Shown piece by piece: positions 7,543-17,107 of a DNA stretch of 64,000 bases (the first letter of the stretch is position 1; each line of letters starts with the position of its first letter). Both the position numbers and the translations under genes were made by a program. The stretch comes from DATFVA01 sp963711455 (GTDB lineage Bacteria > Bacteroidota > Ignavibacteria > Ignavibacteriales > Ignavibacteriaceae). The DNA is taken from NCBI GenBank assembly GCA_963711455.1, contig CAVQEH010000006.1, forward strand, positions 1,116,001-1,180,000, given 5' to 3'. The notes beneath the pieces were generated by a model. The model had not been told where the DNA came from and did not search any database. It worked only from the letters and a program-made list of their open reading frames with translations.

Positions 7543-9861
7543 TTAATCCTTTTCTATCTCTTCTAATATAACCTCTTCACCACACTGAGGGCATTTGAGA
7601 TAATTTCCTTTTTTAACCGAATATCTTTTTTCCATGTAAGCTGAATCTTTATTAGGACATTCTCCGGGAACAGGTCTATACCAGCTTACAAAATCACAGT
7701 CGGGATAACGGGAACAGCCATAAAATATTTTTCCTCTCCGCGATTTTCTTTCAACAATATCCCCCTCTTTACATTTGGGACATTTAACGCCGAGAGTAAT
7801 ATTTTTAATATAATCACAGTCGGGGTATCTTTCACAGCCTATAAACCTTCCGAATTTTCCTTCACGGTAAACCGTTCTTGCACCGCACTTCTCACAAATT
7901 TCACCGGTGTATTCCGGCTCCTGGTTTTGTGCAGCCATTTCTTTAAGCGATTTTATATTTTTACATTCAGGATAATTGCTGCACGCCAGAAATTTACCAA
8001 ATCTTCCAACCTTTATCACCATTTCGTGGCCGCATTGGTCACATAAAATTTTTTGCACTTTGTCTTCAACTGACTTCAGTGCAAGGGAAAACGGTTTATA
8101 AAAATCATTTAATACATTAACATATTTGTTATCTCCCTGTGCAATCTGGTCTAATTCACTTTCCATTTCTGCGGTAAAATCTTCATTAATAATATTAGGA
8201 AAATTCTTAACGAGTATATCATTTACGGTTTTTCCTAATCCTGTTGGAAACAGTTTCCGTTCATTTTGATTAACGTACTTTCTGTCCTGGATAGTGCTTA
8301 CAATTAATGAATAAGTACTTGGTCTGCCGATACCTTTACTTTCAAGTTCTTTAATAAGGGAACTCTCGGTAAACCGTGCAGGCGGACGTGTAAAATGTTG
8401 AGTCTTATATAATTCATTCAGAAGCAGGTTATCACCTTTTTCCATTCCAAGTGGAATTTTTTCATTGCGGTATTCTTCTTTTTCTTCAGCACCATCTTTC
8501 TTTTCGGATACTTCTTCGTAAACTTTCTGATAGCCATGAAATTTTAAAGCATTTCCAAAAGCTTTAAAAAGGAATTCATCTGCACTTATTTCAATAACCG
8601 TTGTTTCAAAAATAGCAGGATTCATTTGAGATGCAACAAATCTTTTCCAGATTAATTCGTAAACCTGGTAAGATCTTCTATCAAGAAACTCTTTAACTAT
8701 TTCAGGAGGAAACTCAAATGATGTTGGTCTTATGGCTTCGTGTGCATCCTGCACATTCTCTTTTTTATTTCCGAAAATATTAGGTGTTTCCGGAATATAT
8801 TCACTGCCGTAATTATTTTTTATAAAATCTCTAACTACCGGAAGGATTTCTCCACTGATTCTTGTTGAATCAGTACGCATATAAGTAATAAGTCCTTGCG
8901 TTCCGGCTTTTCCTAAATCAATACCTTCATATAATTTTTGCGCAATCATCATTGTCTGCTTCGGACGCATCTTCAATCTTCTTGAGGCTTCCTGCTGTAA
9001 TGTACTTGTTATAAAAGGAGCGGGAGCATTTCGTTTGGTATTCCTTTTAGTAATGTTAGTAATTTTAAAATTACTTTTATTCTTTATTCCATTAAAAAAT
9101 TTCTCAGCGGTTTTTTCATCACTGACAGCTATATAATCATTTAAAAATTCTTTCCATTCCTTTTCGTTCATATCAGGCTTAGGAAGTACTTTGATGTCTT
9201 TACCTTCAATACTAAAAAGTTTAGCTTTAAAGGTTTCATTTTTATCAGTTTTGAAAATTGCCCATATTGACCAATATTCTATTGAAATAAATTTATCTAT
9301 TTCAACTTCCCTGTCGCAGATAAGTTTTAAGGCAACAGACTGCACTCTCCCAGCGGAAAGTGAACTACTTCCGGATAATTCTATAATTGCTTTCCACAAA
9401 AAAGGACTAATCTGGTATCCGATTATCCTATCCATAACTCTTCTTGCTCTTTGAGAGCTAACGAGATTATAATCAATTTCACGAGGTGATTTCATTGCCT
9501 TAAGTACACCGGTTTTAGTTATCTCATTAAATAATACGCGGAATACTTTTGAATCTCCTTTACCATTCAGTATGTCAGCAATGTCCTGTGCAATGGCTTC
9601 TCCTTCGCGGTCAGGGTCAGTAGCTATGTATATATTTTTGCTTTTTGACGCGAGGTTTTTAATTTTTTTTATGGTATCTCCCTTGCCCCTGATAGTAACA
9701 AACTGGGGTTTGTAATCATTATCAAGTTCAACACCAAGTTTTGTTTTCGGAAGATTACGGATGTGTCCTATTGTAGCTTCAACGTAAAAATCTTTTCCCA
9801 GGTATTTATTAATAGTTTTTGCCTTAGCGGGTGACTCAACCAGCACTAAATTCTTACTCAT
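7543..9861 (-). CDS. topA: DNA topoisomerase I (type IA)
   Basis: 772 residues. The Toprim domain is at the N-terminus (E9 in 'LVESPAKAKTI', acidic triad in 'TDPDREGE' at 81-88). The active-site tyrosine is Y327 in 'GLITYMRTDSTRIS'. After the core, the C-terminus carries at least three C4 zinc-ribbon repeats ('CDQCGHE...CSNYPEC', 'CEKCGAR...CERYPDC', 'CPKCKEG...CSRYPDC') and a fourth partly degenerate one ('CPNKDSAY...KCPQC'). The enzyme relaxes negative supercoils. It sits 17 bases downstream of smg and abuts the Xer recombinase gene. Confidence 0.97.
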   Translation of the reverse strand: MSKNLVLVESPAKAKTINKYLGKDFYVEATIGHIRNLPKTKLGVELDNDYKPQFVTIRGKGDTIKKIKNLASKSKNIYIATDPDREGEAIAQDIADILNGKGDSKVFRVLFNEITKTGVLKAMKSPREIDYNLVSSQRARRVMDRIIGYQISPFLWKAIIELSGSSSLSAGRVQSVALKLICDREVEIDKFISIEYWSIWAIFKTDKNETFKAKLFSIEGKDIKVLPKPDMNEKEWKEFLNDYIAVSDEKTAEKFFNGIKNKSNFKITNITKRNTKRNAPAPFITSTLQQEASRRLKMRPKQTMMIAQKLYEGIDLGKAGTQGLITYMRTDSTRISGEILPVVRDFIKNNYGSEYIPETPNIFGNKKENVQDAHEAIRPTSFEFPPEIVKEFLDRRSYQVYELIWKRFVASQMNPAIFETTVIEISADEFLFKAFGNALKFHGYQKVYEEVSEKKDGAEEKEEYRNEKIPLGMEKGDNLLLNELYKTQHFTRPPARFTESSLIKELESKGIGRPSTYSLIVSTIQDRKYVNQNERKLFPTGLGKTVNDILVKNFPNIINEDFTAEMESELDQIAQGDNKYVNVLNDFYKPFSLALKSVEDKVQKILCDQCGHEMVIKVGRFGKFLACSNYPECKNIKSLKEMAAQNQEPEYTGEICEKCGARTVYREGKFGRFIGCERYPDCDYIKNITLGVKCPKCKEGDIVERKSRRGKIFYGCSRYPDCDFVSWYRPVPGECPNKDSAYMEKRYSVKKGNYLKCPQCGEEVILEEIEKD

Positions 9862-9878
9862 AACTTACCAGTTAATTC

Positions 9879-10337
9879 TCAATTAATTGTGTCTGATGAA
9901 TATAACAATAATCTGCTTCCCGGAAGTGTAAGAGTATTTACTTCAAGAAACAAAGATATAATAATTACATTTATCGATTCAGTATTTATTAATTCACGGG
10001 GGAACAACTTAAGCTCTTCAATTATAATTTCCAAATCGAGATTAGTTAAAAGCCCGATATTGTTCAAATGTAGAAGATAATTAAAGTTTTCAGTACCAAT
10101 TACTATTATTTCTTCCTCCGAAAAAATTCTCTTGCCTAATGTAATAAACTCTTCGTGATCTGCAGCTTCTCCAATATCACGAATTGTTTTTTCATAAATC
10201 CAGCTGAATGCTGTAGCAAGAACATTTTTATTATATCTATTATTTTCTGATAAATCAACTATGGCTTTATCTAATGAACTAGTATTATCAAGATTCTCAA
10301 AAATGTCAGTTAGCAAGCTCACAATTTCTGTTACCAT
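9879..10337 (-). CDS. smg: Smg-like (DUF494) protein
   Basis: 152 residues, no cysteine-rich or membrane segments. The pattern of an N-terminal helix, the middle 'LGKRIFSEEEIIVIGTENFNYLLHLNNIGLL' region and a hydrophobic C-terminal helical part resembles the Smg/DUF494 family. The context agrees: in gammaproteobacteria smg lies directly next to topA, and here it is 17 bases upstream of topA in the same direction. Function is unknown. The call rests on moderate similarity by eye plus synteny. Confidence 0.7.
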   Translation of the reverse strand: MVTEIVSLLTDIFENLDNTSSLDKAIVDLSENNRYNKNVLATAFSWIYEKTIRDIGEAADHEEFITLGKRIFSEEEIIVIGTENFNYLLHLNNIGLLTNLDLEIIIEELKLFPRELINTESINVIIISLFLEVNTLTLPGSRLLLYSSDTIN

Positions 10338-10347
10338 AAACTACCTG

Positions 10348-10779
10348 CTATTTCTTTAACAAAAACATATACTTAATTACCAGCCTATTTTCAATTTTCT
10401 TCATCACAAGTCTGTCTTTCTCTGTCATATCGTCATACTCCAGAAGATGAAGGATACCATGTATCACAAGTCTAAGCAATTCTTGTTCCAAAGAAACCTG
10501 GTAGTTTTTTGCATTTTTTTCTGCATCATAGAGAGAAATGTATAATTCAGCATCAAATAATAATATTTTATTACTGTAATTGAAGGTAATAATATCGGTA
10601 GAATAATCGTGATGGAGAAATTTTTTACTGATTTCAAGAATATAGTCAGATGAGACAAAATTTATAAGAAGGGATTCAATTTCAAATCCAAATTCTTTCT
10701 TTAATAATGAAACTAACCGATGAAAAAGAAATTTGTCAATATTTTTATTTATCGAATTTACTTTAAGGCTTTTTACCAA
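10348..10779 (-). CDS. ybeY: YbeY-type rRNA maturation endoribonuclease
   Basis: 143 residues. The 'YSTDIITFNYSN' segment matches the TDVLSFP-like motif of YbeY, and the metal site appears as 'VIHGILHLLEYDDMTEKD' with H107 and H111. At the position of the third ligand, usually histidine (HGxLHLxGYDH), this protein has D117. I recall similar 'YxD' variants in Bacteroidetes homologues, so the protein is probably still active. YbeY takes part in 16S rRNA 3' end processing and ribosome quality control. It is 10 bases upstream of smg and 13 downstream of the MBL hydrolase. Confidence 0.9.
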   Translation of the reverse strand: MVKSLKVNSINKNIDKFLFHRLVSLLKKEFGFEIESLLINFVSSDYILEISKKFLHHDYSTDIITFNYSNKILLFDAELYISLYDAEKNAKNYQVSLEQELLRLVIHGILHLLEYDDMTEKDRLVMKKIENRLVIKYMFLLKK

Positions 10780-10792
10780 CTTTTACTTTCTG

Positions 10793-11662
10793 CTAAAGAG
10801 AAATGGTTAAACCTTCTTTTGAAGCTATACAATTTATGTCCGAGTTGTTTTTTCTGAGTTCCATTTTTGTGTTTTCAAGTAGCTGGTCAATTTTTTCATC
10901 CGTATATTCGGGATTATAATGAAAAAAAACAATATTCTTAACATGTGCCAGCATTGCAAAATTAGCCAGAGCTTTATTGCTTGAATGTCCCCAGCCGAGT
11001 TTAGCTTTAATCAGTTTTTCATCGAACATCATATCGTGAATCAGGTAATCGCAACCATAGCAGAAATTAATTAAGTCCTCATTTTTTTCTTTTAGTTTAT
11101 CAGATATATTTATATCATTTTCATCTTTCACATCAAGTTCATTATCAGTCATATAGACCAGGCATTTATTATTTTCCCTAACCTTGAAAGTTAAAGTTGG
11201 AGAAGGATGATTGACATTGTAAGTGTCTATACTCAATCCATCCAATTTAAATGTTTGATTCGGTTTAATATGTTCAAATTTTATATCTGCCGGAACATCT
11301 TCAATCTTGATTGGGAAATAATCTTTTTCCATCTGGTTACTAAGAAGTTTCTCAACACTTTTCTCACTGCCGGGAGTTCCGTAAAATGTAATATGTCTTC
11401 CCTTCTGATAAATAGGAACAAAAAAAGGAATGCCCTGAATATGATCCCAGTGATAATGACTAAGTAGAATATCCAATGGTCCATCAAATCCATTTTGAGC
11501 TATTTCATACCCCAATGCTCTGATTCCGGTACCGGCATCAAGTATTATTAATTTATTATCCGAAGTTCGTACTTCCACGCAGGGAGTATTCCCCCCATAC
11601 CTAATTGTATCTTTTCCTGGTACAGGCACAGAACCTCTCGTACCCCAAAATTTAAATAACAT
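10793..11662 (-). CDS. MBL-fold metallo-hydrolase (PhnP/RNase Z-like)
   Basis: 289 residues. The N-terminus 'KFWGTRGSVPVPG' followed by 'YGGNTPCVEV' and 'LDAGTGIRALG' is typical of a beta-lactamase-fold hydrolase group often annotated as PhnP- or cAMP phosphodiesterase-like. The metal motif HxHxDH is intact: H69, H71, D73, H74 in 'LSHYHWDHIQG'. Later ligands are likely D172 ('YMTDNE') and the histidine in 'VKNIVFFHYNPEYTD'. No signal peptide is seen, so it is cytoplasmic. The substrate cannot be inferred; a phosphodiester is most likely. Confidence 0.87.
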   Translation of the reverse strand: MLFKFWGTRGSVPVPGKDTIRYGGNTPCVEVRTSDNKLIILDAGTGIRALGYEIAQNGFDGPLDILLSHYHWDHIQGIPFFVPIYQKGRHITFYGTPGSEKSVEKLLSNQMEKDYFPIKIEDVPADIKFEHIKPNQTFKLDGLSIDTYNVNHPSPTLTFKVRENNKCLVYMTDNELDVKDENDINISDKLKEKNEDLINFCYGCDYLIHDMMFDEKLIKAKLGWGHSSNKALANFAMLAHVKNIVFFHYNPEYTDEKIDQLLENTKMELRKNNSDINCIASKEGLTISL

Positions 11663-11667
11663 AATTT

Positions 11668-12246
11668 CTATTCAACAGTTTTTAATGAGTTAATAGTCAA
11701 TTCAGTATACTTCTTATATCTTATTGCAGATTTTTCAAAATCATCCATTTCTTCCTCGGTAAGATCCCGGATAATTTTCGCAGGAACACCAGCTGCAAGT
11801 TTTCCCGACGGAACAATAAATCCGGGAGTAATTACCGCTCCTGCTGCCACCATTGCATTTTCTTCAATTACTGCGCCATCAAGAATTATTGCTCCCATAC
11901 CGATCAATGATAAATCTTTCAATGTACATCCATGCAAAGTTACTGAATGACCAATTGTTACTTTACTCCCAATGTTCAAAGGAAATTTACCATTCGTTAC
12001 ATGAAGCATAGAGCAATCCTGAACATTGGTCATTTTGCCAATAGAAATATAGTGAACGTCTCCACGGATAACTGTGTTATACCAAACACTGGAATCAGCA
12101 TCAATTTTAACATTGCCAATAACCTTAACACCGGAAGCTAAAAATACACTATTGTGAATATCAGGGTAAAAATCAAGGTAAGTAAATAGTTTATTTTCAG
12201 GAATTATTCTTTGTACTTTGGCGGGATCCATCCTTCTCTCTTCCAT
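11668..12246 (-). CDS. Gamma-carbonic anhydrase-like left-handed beta-helix protein
   Basis: 192 residues built of hexapeptide repeats ('VKVIGNVKIDADSSVWYNTVIRGD', 'ISIGKMTNVQD'). It carries the histidine pattern of gamma-class carbonic anhydrases/YrdA/PaaY: 'MLHVTNGK' and 'IGHSVTLHGCTL'. The end 'GVPAKIIRDLTEEE' is also typical. The metal-binding histidines are present, so zinc or iron binding is plausible, but many family members have no measured activity. The start used overlaps the DUF3108 gene by 43 bases; the in-frame M6 (12231) would shorten this to 28. Confidence 0.88.
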   Translation of the reverse strand: MEERRMDPAKVQRIIPENKLFTYLDFYPDIHNSVFLASGVKVIGNVKIDADSSVWYNTVIRGDVHYISIGKMTNVQDCSMLHVTNGKFPLNIGSKVTIGHSVTLHGCTLKDLSLIGMGAIILDGAVIEENAMVAAGAVITPGFIVPSGKLAAGVPAKIIRDLTEEEMDDFEKSAIRYKKYTELTINSLKTVE

Positions 12247-13022
12247 GACTTCAACTCCAGTGTGATATTACCAATTACAACATTCATTTTTGCTAAAACA
12301 GGTATAGCGGCTTCATCATTTGTGAACCATCCTTCAAAATATCCTGTCAGTCCGAAAACGCTTATAAAATCTGTTTCTCCGTCAAGCTTTACACAAGCAA
12401 TATCATAATCTACAGCGTTAATTGAAATTCCTTCCACATCTTTATAAAAATTTATCTTTGTGAAAACTTTTTTTTCTGTGACAAAACATGGAACATTTTC
12501 ATTTTTATTCTGCCCGGTATTCAACCTCGCATAATAGAAAATTGAAAGACCATCCTGGTATTTTTTATCCAAAGAAGTTGTAGAATCTGCCCAGGTTTCA
12601 GGCGGATTAACCTTTCCCTTTTTTATTTTAATGATAGACTTTTTATAATCAAAATTGTATTCGGTATAGGCAGTGTAGTCATCATTTCTTATAAGTGCTT
12701 TAAAGTAATCTGAATAAAGATTTTCATCCAGATAACTTTCATAAATCTGATGAAGGTCTACAAATGGAATTCCCGAATACGAATCAATGTATGCATATGT
12801 GATATAAAACGTTTTACCGTTAATTGTTTTTTTATCCTTTATTTTTATCCTTACTTCACCAAGCTTCATAACGGAATACTTGACAACATAGGTAAGCTCT
12901 TCCCCAACCTGTAATTTTTTTTCAGAAAAAAAACCATATTTATAAAATCCATCCTTCTCTTTCGGCTGAGCATTAACTATGAATACAGCTGCTAAAAGAA
13001 TAAGGATAATTTTTAATTTCAT
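12204..13022 (-). CDS. DUF3108 domain protein, exported
   Basis: 272 residues with a clear signal peptide ('MKLKIILILLAAVFIVNAQP'). The mature part begins 'KKLQVGEELTYVVKYSVMKLGEVRIKI', the usual opening of DUF3108 proteins, which are predicted periplasmic or outer-membrane beta-rich proteins of unknown function. It overlaps the CtpA protease gene by 4 bases upstream and the gamma-carbonic-anhydrase-like gene downstream, so it belongs to a tightly packed unit. Confidence 0.85.
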   Translation of the reverse strand: MKLKIILILLAAVFIVNAQPKEKDGFYKYGFFSEKKLQVGEELTYVVKYSVMKLGEVRIKIKDKKTINGKTFYITYAYIDSYSGIPFVDLHQIYESYLDENLYSDYFKALIRNDDYTAYTEYNFDYKKSIIKIKKGKVNPPETWADSTTSLDKKYQDGLSIFYYARLNTGQNKNENVPCFVTEKKVFTKINFYKDVEGISINAVDYDIACVKLDGETDFISVFGLTGYFEGWFTNDEAAIPVLAKMNVVIGNITLELKSWKREGWIPPKYKE

Positions 13023-14629
13023 TTTAAATTTGCCAAATCTTTTGCTTCATTAAATAATGTTACAGCTTTAAGCATCTGGTTATCTGCAGAAAGAAGGATA
13101 GAATACCATCCTTCGTTTTTCCAGAAGTTTCTGGCTATCTGAGCTTTAAGTCTTGTTACAATATAATTCCGGTCTTTGCTGAAATCATCTTCTTTATACT
13201 TTACATCTTTTAATCCGGCAAATTTTATAAAAGAATTAATTTCATCTTTTGAAAAGTTGAAATTATTAATAAATGAATCCAGATCTTTATACTCAGTCTG
13301 AATTTTTTTGCCGTTTTTATCAAGATAATTTAAGGAAAACTGATAGAACAGATTGTTCTTTAAAAGATCTGTGGTGTATTCCGTCATATCCTCCGATTTA
13401 ATGATGTAATCCGGAGTAATACCTCCTCCACCATAAACAATTCTGCCGGCATTTGTTTTATAGATGGTTTCATTGGTATCCTTCTCTTCGGAATGATACA
13501 GATTATCTCCTTCTTTTTCGTTTCTATCAGCAGCTTCAGAATAGTAATCTTCTTTATCTTTAAGATTTTTATAATCTCTTTGAATTAATCTGCCGGAAGG
13601 AGTATAATATTTTGCAATGGTTAACCTCATAGCTGAATTACCTGGCAGGTCAAATTGTTTTTGAACGAGCCCTTTACCAAAAGTTGTTTCACCGACAATT
13701 AATCCCCTATCCCAATCCTGAATAGCACCGGAAACAATTTCACTTGCAGAGGCACTCCCGTTATTTACAAGAACGATTAAAGGAATTTTTTCAAAATCAG
13801 ATGTTTCTGAAGCATAAAAATTTTCATCAAATTCGCTTCTTCTTCCTTTTGTATAAACAATTTTCTTTTTACCAGAGATAAATAAATCCGAAATTTTGAC
13901 AGCCTGTTCCAGATATCCACCGGGGTTTCCTCTTAAATCGAGAACCAACTGTTTCATCCCTTTTTGCTTTAAATCTTTTAGTGCATCTTTCAACTCATCA
14001 TAGGTTGTTTCAGAAAATCTTGAAACACTGACATATCCGGTTTTATCATTGAACATTAAATGTGTATCGACTGAATAAAGTGGAATTTTATCACGGGTTA
14101 TTTCGTAATTGATATATTTATTAGTAGAGGGACGATAAATTGTAATATTAACTTTAGTCCCGGCATTTCCGCGAAGTTTATCTCTTACTTCGTCACTTGT
14201 AAAACCAATTGCATCTTTATCTTCAATTTTAATAATTCTATCACCGGGTAAAATTCCCAATGCTTCACTTGGTCCCCCTGTTATAGGAGAAACTACGGTG
14301 ATCGTGTCATTTACAACCTGGAATTCAATTCCAATTCCTTCAAATTCCCCGCGGGAAGATTCTTCTATATTTTCCATTTCATCAGCAGGAATATAAACCG
14401 AATGCGGGTCGAGCTTACTTAGCATACCATTAATTGCGGCTTCAACCAGCTTCTGCGTATCAACCTTTTCAACGTAATATTTTTCAGTTATGGTAAGGAC
14501 ATCACTAAATTTTGTAATGTTGGAATTTAAGCTATTACCTGAAATAACTTTTTCAATCAGCGTTCCCAGTAAAATTCCGATTAAGAGAATCACGATTAAA
14601 GAAGATATCCTGAATTTACCGAACTGCAT
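13019..14629 (-). CDS. S41 family C-terminal processing protease (CtpA/Prc)
   Basis: 536 residues. Residues 9-27 form a membrane anchor or uncleaved signal. A PDZ domain is at about 90-178 ('GEFEGIGIEFQVVNDTITVVSPITGGPSE' region). The S41 catalytic domain has nucleophile S294 in 'NNGSASASEIVSGAIQDW' and the general base K319 in 'GETTFGKGLVQ'. The protease acts in the periplasm on C-termini of envelope proteins. The C-terminal 120 residues are an extra helical region. It sits between the Wzi-like barrel and the DUF3108 protein, with a 4-base overlap with the latter. Confidence 0.95.
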   Translation of the reverse strand: MQFGKFRISSLIVILLIGILLGTLIEKVISGNSLNSNITKFSDVLTITEKYYVEKVDTQKLVEAAINGMLSKLDPHSVYIPADEMENIEESSRGEFEGIGIEFQVVNDTITVVSPITGGPSEALGILPGDRIIKIEDKDAIGFTSDEVRDKLRGNAGTKVNITIYRPSTNKYINYEITRDKIPLYSVDTHLMFNDKTGYVSVSRFSETTYDELKDALKDLKQKGMKQLVLDLRGNPGGYLEQAVKISDLFISGKKKIVYTKGRRSEFDENFYASETSDFEKIPLIVLVNNGSASASEIVSGAIQDWDRGLIVGETTFGKGLVQKQFDLPGNSAMRLTIAKYYTPSGRLIQRDYKNLKDKEDYYSEAADRNEKEGDNLYHSEEKDTNETIYKTNAGRIVYGGGGITPDYIIKSEDMTEYTTDLLKNNLFYQFSLNYLDKNGKKIQTEYKDLDSFINNFNFSKDEINSFIKFAGLKDVKYKEDDFSKDRNYIVTRLKAQIARNFWKNEGWYSILLSADNQMLKAVTLFNEAKDLANLK

Positions 14630-14640
14630 CTTTTCTCCGT

Positions 14641-16299
14641 TTAAATTTTTATGCTGAGTGTAAAGATTGTATCAAAGTTTTCATTCTTTATTGTTTGCAG
14701 CGATTCATTTATATAGTTAAGCTCCAGCGTAAAGAAATAATCAATAAATGGTTCATAAATCGTTTTTAAAGAATAAGTTCTTGAATATTCCAGAAATCCA
14801 TCAAGGAATTTAACTTGTTCCGAATCAAAAACACGGTGACCAAGTGAAACATCACCACCAACGTTCTCTTTTACTGTTCCATCAGAATTAAGCGGATTTG
14901 CCCCATGAATCAAATAATTAAAACCGGCTGATAATTCAAGCCTGTTGCTAAACCTATAATTTATACCTGTTAAAAACAATTCACTATTGGGATTGGAAAA
15001 TGAACTTAAGTTGTAACCAAAGCTTGTAAAATTATTTCTGATGAACCTATGAGTGTAAACATATGGGTCGATTTTAGTGTACTGAAAATTTATTCCAAGT
15101 GGTAAAATTCCATAAAGAAATTCAGAATAAAAACCAGCATCAAGTATAGTCTGATTTCCCCACCAACCTGTTCCTAATTTACCAAATGTTATGTCATCGA
15201 TTAAAAGAGTTGCAAAAAGTTTTAATCCTTTAATTGATTTATTATTTACATCCAAAAATAACATTGCATTATCTCTGTCCCTGTTTGAGTGTTCAACAGA
15301 TTTATAAAAACTGAAAGGATTTAAATAACTTAAATCAACAGGTCTGTCGCCATAAATTATAACTTCACCTGCGCCAAAATTAATATCTCGTGAAATGTTA
15401 AACCCGATCCTGTGGTAAGCGATATATTTTGAAGCCACCACGTTTGCACCTCCTGTAACAGTATCTTGTACGAATGTTTCCTGTCCAAGTAACTGACCAT
15501 GGAAAAAAGAATAATCAAAAAATTTATAATGAATTTTTAGTGAAAGGTAATCAAATATTGGCGCCGAACTGCCTAAAATTATTTTATCTGTTCCGTAACC
15601 AACGTTCATTCTGTCTCTTCCGTATTTAAACTTAATAAGATCGAAATCTGCTGTTAAATATCCCTGTGTTTCATCAAAAAAAGTTTCATCCGGCTTTTCA
15701 TTTAATTTATAATTGTACTGTAAATCTTTCCTGAGAAGAGCAGCTTCTTTTTTCCCCAAAACACTACCGTTAGTTCCATGAATATAAAAGCCAAATTTGT
15801 TTAAAAGGGTTCCCCTGATATCACCACCAATAATTCCCAGAAATGCTGAAGGTGAAGACTTTAATTGCAGATCATTTTTATTTAATAACTGCCCTTCGCC
15901 GATCAGATTTACAAAGAGGTTTATTTTTTCCGGTTCATCATAATAGAAAAAATATTTTTGATTCTGCGAAAGAAAATTATAATTACCATGTCCAATTAAT
16001 GAAGAAGAGTTTTTAAGCGTGCCGAAAAGTTCATATTCGAATTCAACCTCTAAATCACTTATATATTTTTTATCCTGTTCATCAAGCTTTTGCTGATGGG
16101 AGATTACCGTCTCTAGATATGCGGCAATTTCTTTTCGTGTTTTAGGAATTTCGAATGAATTATAATCAGGAATGATTTGAAGAGTTTCCATCCTCACGAG
16201 GAATTCATACACACGGTTATCAACAGGGACATATTCAGTTTGGGCGAAGGAAACAGAATATATTATAAGTAGAAATGAAATGATTAAAGTCAGCTTCAT
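14641..16299 (-). CDS. Wzi-like capsule assembly outer-membrane beta-barrel
   Basis: 552 residues with a signal peptide ('MKLTLIISFLLIIYSVSFAQ'). An N-terminal helical region is followed by alternating amphipathic strands of an outer-membrane barrel. 'LSYLNPFSFYKSVEHS' and 'RDRDNAMLFLDVN' match the Wzi/capsule-assembly signature. Wzi in E. coli anchors capsule at the surface; homologues in this supergroup are often near sugar genes. Here it is one base from a GT2 glycosyltransferase upstream, which supports a surface-polysaccharide role. It is longer than E. coli Wzi (about 480). Confidence 0.82.
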   Translation of the reverse strand: MKLTLIISFLLIIYSVSFAQTEYVPVDNRVYEFLVRMETLQIIPDYNSFEIPKTRKEIAAYLETVISHQQKLDEQDKKYISDLEVEFEYELFGTLKNSSSLIGHGNYNFLSQNQKYFFYYDEPEKINLFVNLIGEGQLLNKNDLQLKSSPSAFLGIIGGDIRGTLLNKFGFYIHGTNGSVLGKKEAALLRKDLQYNYKLNEKPDETFFDETQGYLTADFDLIKFKYGRDRMNVGYGTDKIILGSSAPIFDYLSLKIHYKFFDYSFFHGQLLGQETFVQDTVTGGANVVASKYIAYHRIGFNISRDINFGAGEVIIYGDRPVDLSYLNPFSFYKSVEHSNRDRDNAMLFLDVNNKSIKGLKLFATLLIDDITFGKLGTGWWGNQTILDAGFYSEFLYGILPLGINFQYTKIDPYVYTHRFIRNNFTSFGYNLSSFSNPNSELFLTGINYRFSNRLELSAGFNYLIHGANPLNSDGTVKENVGGDVSLGHRVFDSEQVKFLDGFLEYSRTYSLKTIYEPFIDYFFTLELNYINESLQTIKNENFDTIFTLSIKI

Positions 16300-16300
16300 T

Positions 16301-17029
16301 TTATCTAACCTGTTCCCAAATTTTTGAAATTGATTTATTTTTTAACCAGACCGATAAACCGTTTTTAATCCACATCCAGGTAACCGTAAAATAACCTTTT
16401 TGGCGGAATCTTCTGGGTGATTCATAAACCCGTATTTTATTTGTAAATAATATTTTCCCCTTGCTGCTTATTCTACGAAATAAATCAAAATCTTCGCCGG
16501 CAAAAAAGTCTGTATTATATCCGCCAAGCTTTTCAAAAATTTCTTTACGTATTATATGGCATTCACCTCTTCCCATACCGACACCAATATTATTCAACAA
16601 CTGAAAATAGTGGTTATAACAATAATGAAAAAGCCTGTCAAGAATTTTTGCTTCAGAAGGAAATATGGAAACAAACCCCGTCATCGCAAGATAGCTGCTG
16701 TTTTCAAAAATATTCTTTACAAAATTAAAAAGTTTTAACGGGTCTTCAATTATCACATCGCCATTGAAGAAAAAAAGAATTTCTCCATTCGCCAGCTTAG
16801 CACCTTCATTTCTTCCTGAAGCAATACTTTGAAATTCCTCTTCAGTATGAACGGTTATAATATCTGCATAGTCAAGGGCTATCTTCAGAGTATTATCTTT
16901 GCTTCCCCCATCGGAAACAATTAATTCCAAATCAAAATTTTCAGAAAGTTCCGGATTTTTGAGCTGCTTTAAAATACCCGGTAAAAGTTTTTCTTCGTTC
17001 AATGTTGGAATTATAATACTATATTTCAA
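16301..17029 (-). CDS. Glycosyltransferase family 2
   Basis: About 242 residues. It opens 'KYSIIIPTLNEEKLLPGIL', the standard GT2 nucleotide-sugar binding start, with 'LIVSDGGSKDNTL' and 'ILFFFNGDVI' (the DxD-like site is here N-G-D). The acceptor region includes 'YNTDFFAGEDFDLFRRI', the ED motif of inverting GT2 enzymes. No ATG fits: the frame has a TTG at 17029, just after GGGGAG and right before the fold starts, and an upstream TTG at 17065. I chose 17029. Co-transcription with the Wzi-like barrel suggests transfer of a sugar to a surface glycan or lipid carrier. Confidence 0.88.
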   Translation of the reverse strand: MKYSIIIPTLNEEKLLPGILKQLKNPELSENFDLELIVSDGGSKDNTLKIALDYADIITVHTEEEFQSIASGRNEGAKLANGEILFFFNGDVIIEDPLKLFNFVKNIFENSSYLAMTGFVSIFPSEAKILDRLFHYCYNHYFQLLNNIGVGMGRGECHIIRKEIFEKLGGYNTDFFAGEDFDLFRRISSKGKILFTNKIRVYESPRRFRQKGYFTVTWMWIKNGLSVWLKNKSISKIWEQVR

Positions 17030-17107
17030 GATCTCCCCGTTATAAACAAATATAAAATAAGACAAATATTTCAGCAGAAGAAAAAATATCGGGCATAAAT
17101 AATAACT

